Shown here one piece after another: positions 59,470-64,000 of a DNA stretch of 64,000 bases. The notes beneath the pieces were generated by a model. The model saw only the letters and a program-made list of their open reading frames with translations. It was not told where the DNA came from and did not search any database. The stretch covers positions 124,001 through 188,000 of the forward strand of contig CAJFVJ010000003.1 of the NCBI GenBank assembly GCA_904420445.1, written 5' to 3'. This DNA comes from Candidatus Adamsella avium (GTDB lineage Bacteria > Cyanobacteriota > Vampirovibrionia > Gastranaerophilales > CAJFVJ01). The position numbers and the translations under genes are program-made. How positions within the stretch are numbered: position 1 is the stretch's first letter; each line of letters starts with the position of its first letter.

Positions 59470-60826
59470 AGAAATTCATATTTTAGATGAAAAATACTGT
59501 TCGCATGGCGACACCGTTCATTATTCAAAAAATCCGAAAGTATTCAGAGGATGCGGCGGAAATTTTATGTTTGACTCTGAAGATATCCCTTATCTTGATT
59601 TGCAGATGTGGTATGCTTCCTGCAATTTGGGTTATAAAAACAAAAGGGTGTCTGATGCCGTAGTTGAGCAGATTAATACTCTTCCTCAGATAGCTTCAAG
59701 ATTTTTGTATGATTACAAAGTGCTGCTTTCTCAAAAAATTTCCGAAGCCTGCGAAAAAAGATTCGGGGAAAAAGGCAGGGTGCATTTTAATGTCGGCGGT
59801 GCGCAGGCAGTTGAAGATGCGCTCAAAGTTGTCAGGAATTTTACTGGGAAGAATCTTTTATTTGCCTTCATGGGCGGGTATCACGGGAGAACTATCGGAG
59901 TTTCAGGTGTAACCTCGAGTTTCAGATACAGAGAAAATTATGGTCATTTTGGAGATAGAGCACATTTTGTTCCATATCCTTATTGCTTCAGATGCCACTA
60001 CGGTAAGAAGTGCGAGAGCTGTGACTTTTATTGCGTAAAACAATTTGAGAAAAACTTTGAGAATGAGTATCACTCATTTTATGACCCGGCAACAAAGAAA
60101 GCAGAGTATGTCGCATTTATTGCAGAGCCTGTTCTCGGAACAGGAGGATATATTATCCCCCCTAAAGGATATTTCAAAGAGCTCAAGAGGGTTCTTGATA
60201 ACTTCGGAATACTTCTTGTTGTTGATGAAATACAGATGGGATTTTATAGAACCGGTAAGCTGTGGGCAATTGAGCATTTTGGAGTGGTGCCAGATATTAT
60301 CACCTTCGGAAAGTCATTGACAAACGGAATGAATCCGCTTGGAGGTCTGTGGGCAAAAGAAGAGATGATAAACCCGCAGATATGGCCCTCAGGGAGAACT
60401 CATTCGACTTATTCATCAAATCCGATAGGAACAAGGGCAGGTTATGAAGTTATGAGCATATTTGAAGAGAAAGAAGAATTTTTTGAAAGAGAAATAAAAA
60501 GAAAAGGCGAAAAATTTTTGGACGGGCTGAAACAGCTCAAAGCAAAATACAAGAAAATAGGCAACGTTGACGGATTAGGGCTTGCCTTGAGAATAGAGTG
60601 CTGTGAAGAAGACGGTTTTACACCGAATAAAAAGTTATGCGATGAAATTCTTGAAGAAGGACTCAGGGGGCATCTGACATATAAAAATCAACGCTGCGGA
60701 ATTGTTTTGAACAACGGAGGGTATTACAAAAATGTTATAACTCTTGTCCCATCAGTTGTTATCTCTGATGAAGAAATAGATATGGCACTGATTTTGCTTG
60801 ACCAGCTTTTTGCGAGGTTTGAATGA
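59438..60826 (+). CDS. Class III PLP-dependent aminotransferase
   Basis: VHFNVGGAQAVEDALKVVRNFTGK, AFMGGYHGRTIGVSG, LLVVDEIQMGFYRTGKLWAIEHFGVVPDIITFGKSL; start placed at RBS-preceded ATG. Confidence 0.92.
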   Translation: MQKLRGFVSDEEIHILDEKYCSHGDTVHYSKNPKVFRGCGGNFMFDSEDIPYLDLQMWYASCNLGYKNKRVSDAVVEQINTLPQIASRFLYDYKVLLSQKISEACEKRFGEKGRVHFNVGGAQAVEDALKVVRNFTGKNLLFAFMGGYHGRTIGVSGVTSSFRYRENYGHFGDRAHFVPYPYCFRCHYGKKCESCDFYCVKQFEKNFENEYHSFYDPATKKAEYVAFIAEPVLGTGGYIIPPKGYFKELKRVLDNFGILLVVDEIQMGFYRTGKLWAIEHFGVVPDIITFGKSLTNGMNPLGGLWAKEEMINPQIWPSGRTHSTYSSNPIGTRAGYEVMSIFEEKEEFFEREIKRKGEKFLDGLKQLKAKYKKIGNVDGLGLALRIECCEEDGFTPNKKLCDEILEEGLRGHLTYKNQRCGIVLNNGGYYKNVITLVPSVVISDEEIDMALILLDQLFARFE

Positions 60827-61644
60827 TTTCTTCTTTTGATTTTGAACTTGTGCATGATATCAGGTCAAATATAGGAATTTTGCTTTTTCACGGTATGACG
60901 GGCACCCCCTTTGAGATGAAAAAATATGCATCTTTTTTGTTTAAACAAGGTTTTGATGTGTACTGCTACTGTTTACCGGGGCACGGGAACCATCCTATCA
61001 GCATATACTGCGTCAGATGGAAGGATTGGATTGAGTTTTCGAAGATGAAATATAGAGAACTTCGAGACAAATACGATTATTTCTTCCTTGGCGGTTTGTG
61101 TTTGGGAGCTGTTATTTCTTTGAATTTATGCGAAATATTCACTGATATATCAGGGATAATATGTCTGTCTACAACCTTGTTTCTTGACGGATGGAGTATA
61201 CCAAAATACAATTTTCTGATGCCAATCGGCTTGTATACGATTTTGCGTTATTACTATACATTTCCTGAAAGAGAGCCTTTCGGGATAAAAAACGAGAGTT
61301 ACAGACGGCTAATCCAAAAGCTTTCAGCAAAAAACAATGTTGCTCTTGATCACTATCCGATGAATGCAATATATGAACTTCTGAGGCTGTCAAAACTTAC
61401 GAGAAAATATCTCAGAAAAATAACCTCACCTGTATTGTTAATCCACTCAAAACATGATGATTTGACAAGCGTGAAGAGTGCCGAGCTTGTTTTTGAAAAA
61501 ATTTCTTCGAGTCAAAAAAAGCTGATTGTTTTGCAAAACAGTTATCATCTGGTTATTCATGACAACGAAAGAGAAGATGTGTTCAAAGCTTCAGCAGAGT
61601 TTTTGAGAGGCTGCATAAAACCGAGAGCAGAGGTATGTCTGTGA
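60823..61644 (+). CDS. Alpha/beta hydrolase (carboxylesterase/monoacylglycerol lipase-like)
   Basis: ILLFHGMTGTPFEMKKYASFL, YCLPGHGNHP, FLGGLCLGAVISL, LIHSKHDDLTSVKSAELVFEKI. Confidence 0.85.
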   Translation: MISSFDFELVHDIRSNIGILLFHGMTGTPFEMKKYASFLFKQGFDVYCYCLPGHGNHPISIYCVRWKDWIEFSKMKYRELRDKYDYFFLGGLCLGAVISLNLCEIFTDISGIICLSTTLFLDGWSIPKYNFLMPIGLYTILRYYYTFPEREPFGIKNESYRRLIQKLSAKNNVALDHYPMNAIYELLRLSKLTRKYLRKITSPVLLIHSKHDDLTSVKSAELVFEKISSSQKKLIVLQNSYHLVIHDNEREDVFKASAEFLRGCIKPRAEVCL

Positions 61645-61985
61645 ACACTGTCTTATCCTTGTTAGCTTTGATAAATCTTTTGTTGATTGTAGTGTTCATC
61701 ATAGCTACCAACTTCATTAACACTCAAAAACAGCCCAAGTTAATGGCGTGGTATTCGGTTTTGTTAGCTGTTTTATTTTTGATATATTTTGCAGCTATAT
61801 TGACCGCCTCGTTTGCTGCCTTATTTGCCAAAGAATATATGGTGTTGAGTCTTGTTTTCTTTGTTATTATACCGTTTGTTATCGGGAAATATGTTTCTTA
61901 TGAAAAACTCTCCTTCTATTCAAACTTACAGCTGTTTGCATTATTTCTGAGTTTGTTTCTTGCACTTTTTTTCATAAATATTTGA
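61635..61985 (+). CDS. Small multi-pass membrane protein
   Basis: Four predicted hydrophobic segments; starts inside the end of the upstream gene. Confidence 0.6.
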   Translation: MSVNTVLSLLALINLLLIVVFIIATNFINTQKQPKLMAWYSVLLAVLFLIYFAAILTASFAALFAKEYMVLSLVFFVIIPFVIGKYVSYEKLSFYSNLQLFALFLSLFLALFFINI

Positions 61986-62026
61986 AGTTTGACTTTGTTT
62001 TCCAAATAGCCTAAAATTAGCCTGTT

Positions 62027-62893
62027 ATGGAGAGTTCTGAAAATAAAAAGTGTTATATTTGCGGCAGCAGCGAAATAGAAGACACAGGATATTCTCTGAG
62101 AGATGATGAGACAATCAAAGTGCTCAGATGCAAGAGATGTTCTTTAGTTTTTCTTTCATCTTTTGAGCATATAAACAAAGATTTTTATAAAGACGGAAAA
62201 ATGCACTCCGGCAATTTCGACCATAAGAGGTGGTTAGAGGCATCTTATGACGACGACAGGCGGCGTTTTTTGATGTTAAAGAAGATTATCAAAGGGAAAA
62301 AACTTCTCGACTTTGGCTGCGGCGCCGGAGGTTTTTTGATGATGGCAAAAGATTATGCCTCAAAAGTTGCAGGAGTCGAAAAACAAGACGCCCTGAGAGC
62401 TCTTTTCAATGAAAAAAATCTGGATATCTTTGATAATCCTGATGAAATACATGACAAATTTGATGTCATAACAATGTTCCATGTACTAGAACATCTTCCT
62501 GACCCGAAATCCGTCATAAAAGAACTTCTCAACAAGCTCAAAGACGATGGTAAGTTGATAATCGAAGTGCCAAATGAAGATGATGCTCTCTTGAGTCTTT
62601 ATGCCTGCAAAAAGTTCGCTGATTTTACGCACTGGAGCTGTCATTTGTATTCTTTTAACCAAAAAACTCTAAAAAGACTACTTGAAAATACAGGTGCAAA
62701 AATTAACTACATCAAACCAGTTCAAAGATACGGGTTTGCAAACCACTTATACTGGCTGCTAAGAGGAGAAAAAGGAGGGCATAACGTTTGGAAAAAGTTA
62801 GACAATCCTGTTCTCAATTTTTTCTACAAAAATTTTCTAAAGCTTATATCAAAAACTGATACCCTTGTTATCAGTATATCAAAGAGAGTCTAA
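62027..62893 (+). CDS. SAM-dependent methyltransferase with N-terminal zinc-ribbon-like motif
   Basis: CYICGSSEIEDTGY...LRCKRCSLVFL; LLDFGCGAGGFLMMAKDYASKVAGVEKQ; ITMFHVLEHLPDPKSVIKEL. Confidence 0.88.
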   Translation: MESSENKKCYICGSSEIEDTGYSLRDDETIKVLRCKRCSLVFLSSFEHINKDFYKDGKMHSGNFDHKRWLEASYDDDRRRFLMLKKIIKGKKLLDFGCGAGGFLMMAKDYASKVAGVEKQDALRALFNEKNLDIFDNPDEIHDKFDVITMFHVLEHLPDPKSVIKELLNKLKDDGKLIIEVPNEDDALLSLYACKKFADFTHWSCHLYSFNQKTLKRLLENTGAKINYIKPVQRYGFANHLYWLLRGEKGGHNVWKKLDNPVLNFFYKNFLKLISKTDTLVISISKRV

Positions 62894-62895
62894 GC

Positions 62896-64000
62896 TTATT
62901 TTGACGGTGCAATAAAGCCTATAGGATTCTTTTTCGAAGATTTTTTCTGAGCTTTGATAGCATCAAGTGCAAATTCAAAGTCTTCAGGTTCAATAGTCAG
63001 CTCTTCGATATCAGAATAGTCAAAAGTTCCGTTTTCCATCTTATCAAAAATTCCGTTTCTTAAATAAGCATTTGTCTGTGCATCTTCGACAACAGCAGCT
63101 ATATCAGCGCCGTTTACTCCTGCGTCATAGAGTTTTTTTGAGAACAAATCCCTATCAAAATCATCAGAAAGTTTTTTATCTTTTGAATGTATATCAAAAA
63201 TCATTCTGCACCCTTCTAAATCAGGATTGGGAACGGAAATCATTTTCCCGAAACGTCCTGAGCGGACAAGAGCCTCATCAAGCAAATCATCTTTGTTTGT
63301 TGCGCCGATAACAAAAATATTATCACCGTCTTTTTCAAGGTCGCTCATCAGGGTAAGGAGCTGGTTTACGACTTTATCATCATGGCGGGAGGTCGTTGAG
63401 CCTTCTCTTTGTTTTGCAACAGCATCTATTTCATCAATAAAAATAATACTCGGCTGATTTTCTTTTGCCGAAGCAAACAAGACTCTCCAGTTTTCTTCTG
63501 ATTCTCCGACCCATTTTGATTCCATTTCAAGACCGTTCAGTTTGATAAAACTAGCGCCTGATTCATTTGCCACTGCCTCTGCAAGAAGCGATTTCCCTGT
63601 CCCAGGGCTGCCGACAAGCATAACGCCATGGTTCATAACTTTGAACGCTTTCGGGTATTTAAGCGGGTAGATTACTGATTTTTTGATTTCATCTATAGCC
63701 TTATCCTGTCCTCCGACATCAGCAAAAGTAATTTTTTTGACTTCTTTTTTTTCCTCTTCAATCCCTGTTGAAATGCCCTGGATATGTTTCTTATTCAGCT
63801 CCTGGACTGTTTTGCTGTCCATATCAGAAAAATCAAAAACTCTGATGCCTGTTTCATCAAGACTGTTTTTATTCACATCAAGTCCGTAATTAATTGAGAA
63901 AGGCTCACCTGCAGCACCTGATTTAAACCTCGAATTCTCATAGATAAATCTTGTTTCCCCTTTATTGATAAAAAAGTTCTTCTCTTCAACCTCTCCGAAA
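62896..64000 (-). CDS. AAA+ ATPase, truncated at the 5' end by the window edge
   Basis: GVMLVGSPGTGKSLLAEAVANE Walker A, PSIIFIDEIDAVAKQREG Walker B, NKDDLLDEALVRSGRFGKMI; frame stays open to base 64000, so Met at 63876 is probably internal. Confidence 0.88.
   Translation of the reverse strand, partial: FGEVEEKNFFINKGETRFIYENSRFKSGAAGEPFSINYGLDVNKNSLDETGIRVFDFSDMDSKTVQELNKKHIQGISTGIEEEKKEVKKITFADVGGQDKAIDEIKKSVIYPLKYPKAFKVMNHGVMLVGSPGTGKSLLAEAVANESGASFIKLNGLEMESKWVGESEENWRVLFASAKENQPSIIFIDEIDAVAKQREGSTTSRHDDKVVNQLLTLMSDLEKDGDNIFVIGATNKDDLLDEALVRSGRFGKMISVPNPDLEGCRMIFDIHSKDKKLSDDFDRDLFSKKLYDAGVNGADIAAVVEDAQTNAYLRNGIFDKMENGTFDYSDIEELTIEPEDFEFALDAIKAQKKSSKKNPIGFIAPSK

Overview
The window is an AT-rich, gene-dense bacterial chromosome segment. 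Protein style (many pseudopilin-like proteins, a secreted GH13 enzyme, HydF, acidic repeat proteins) suggests a gut Gastranaerophilales/Vampirovibrionia-type (non-photosynthetic cyanobacterial) genome; this taxonomy is inference and was not tested. Housekeeping genes recognised by motif include CCA-adding enzyme, NnrD, SerB, QueC, GlyA, MraY/WecA-like, HydF, NadE, YebC, Nth, GCS2-type glutamate-cysteine ligase, RsmA, IspE and four tRNAs (Ala-GGC, fMet-CAT, Gly-CCC, Gln-TTG). The most unusual content is: (1) three tandem proteins joining a type IV (pseudo)pilin N-terminus to YadA-like head repeats and a C-terminal S74-type chaperone domain, followed by a fourth pseudopilin; (2) a 1060-aa acidic protein whose C-terminus carries four annexin-like repeats; (3) an unidentified ~70-nt structured RNA starting 7 nt after a good sigma70-type promoter; (4) a small MITE-like repeat family with perfect 11-bp terminal inverted repeats; (5) several enzymes with unusual extensions or degenerate active-site motifs. 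All calls come from reading the sequence and supplied translations; no searches were run.
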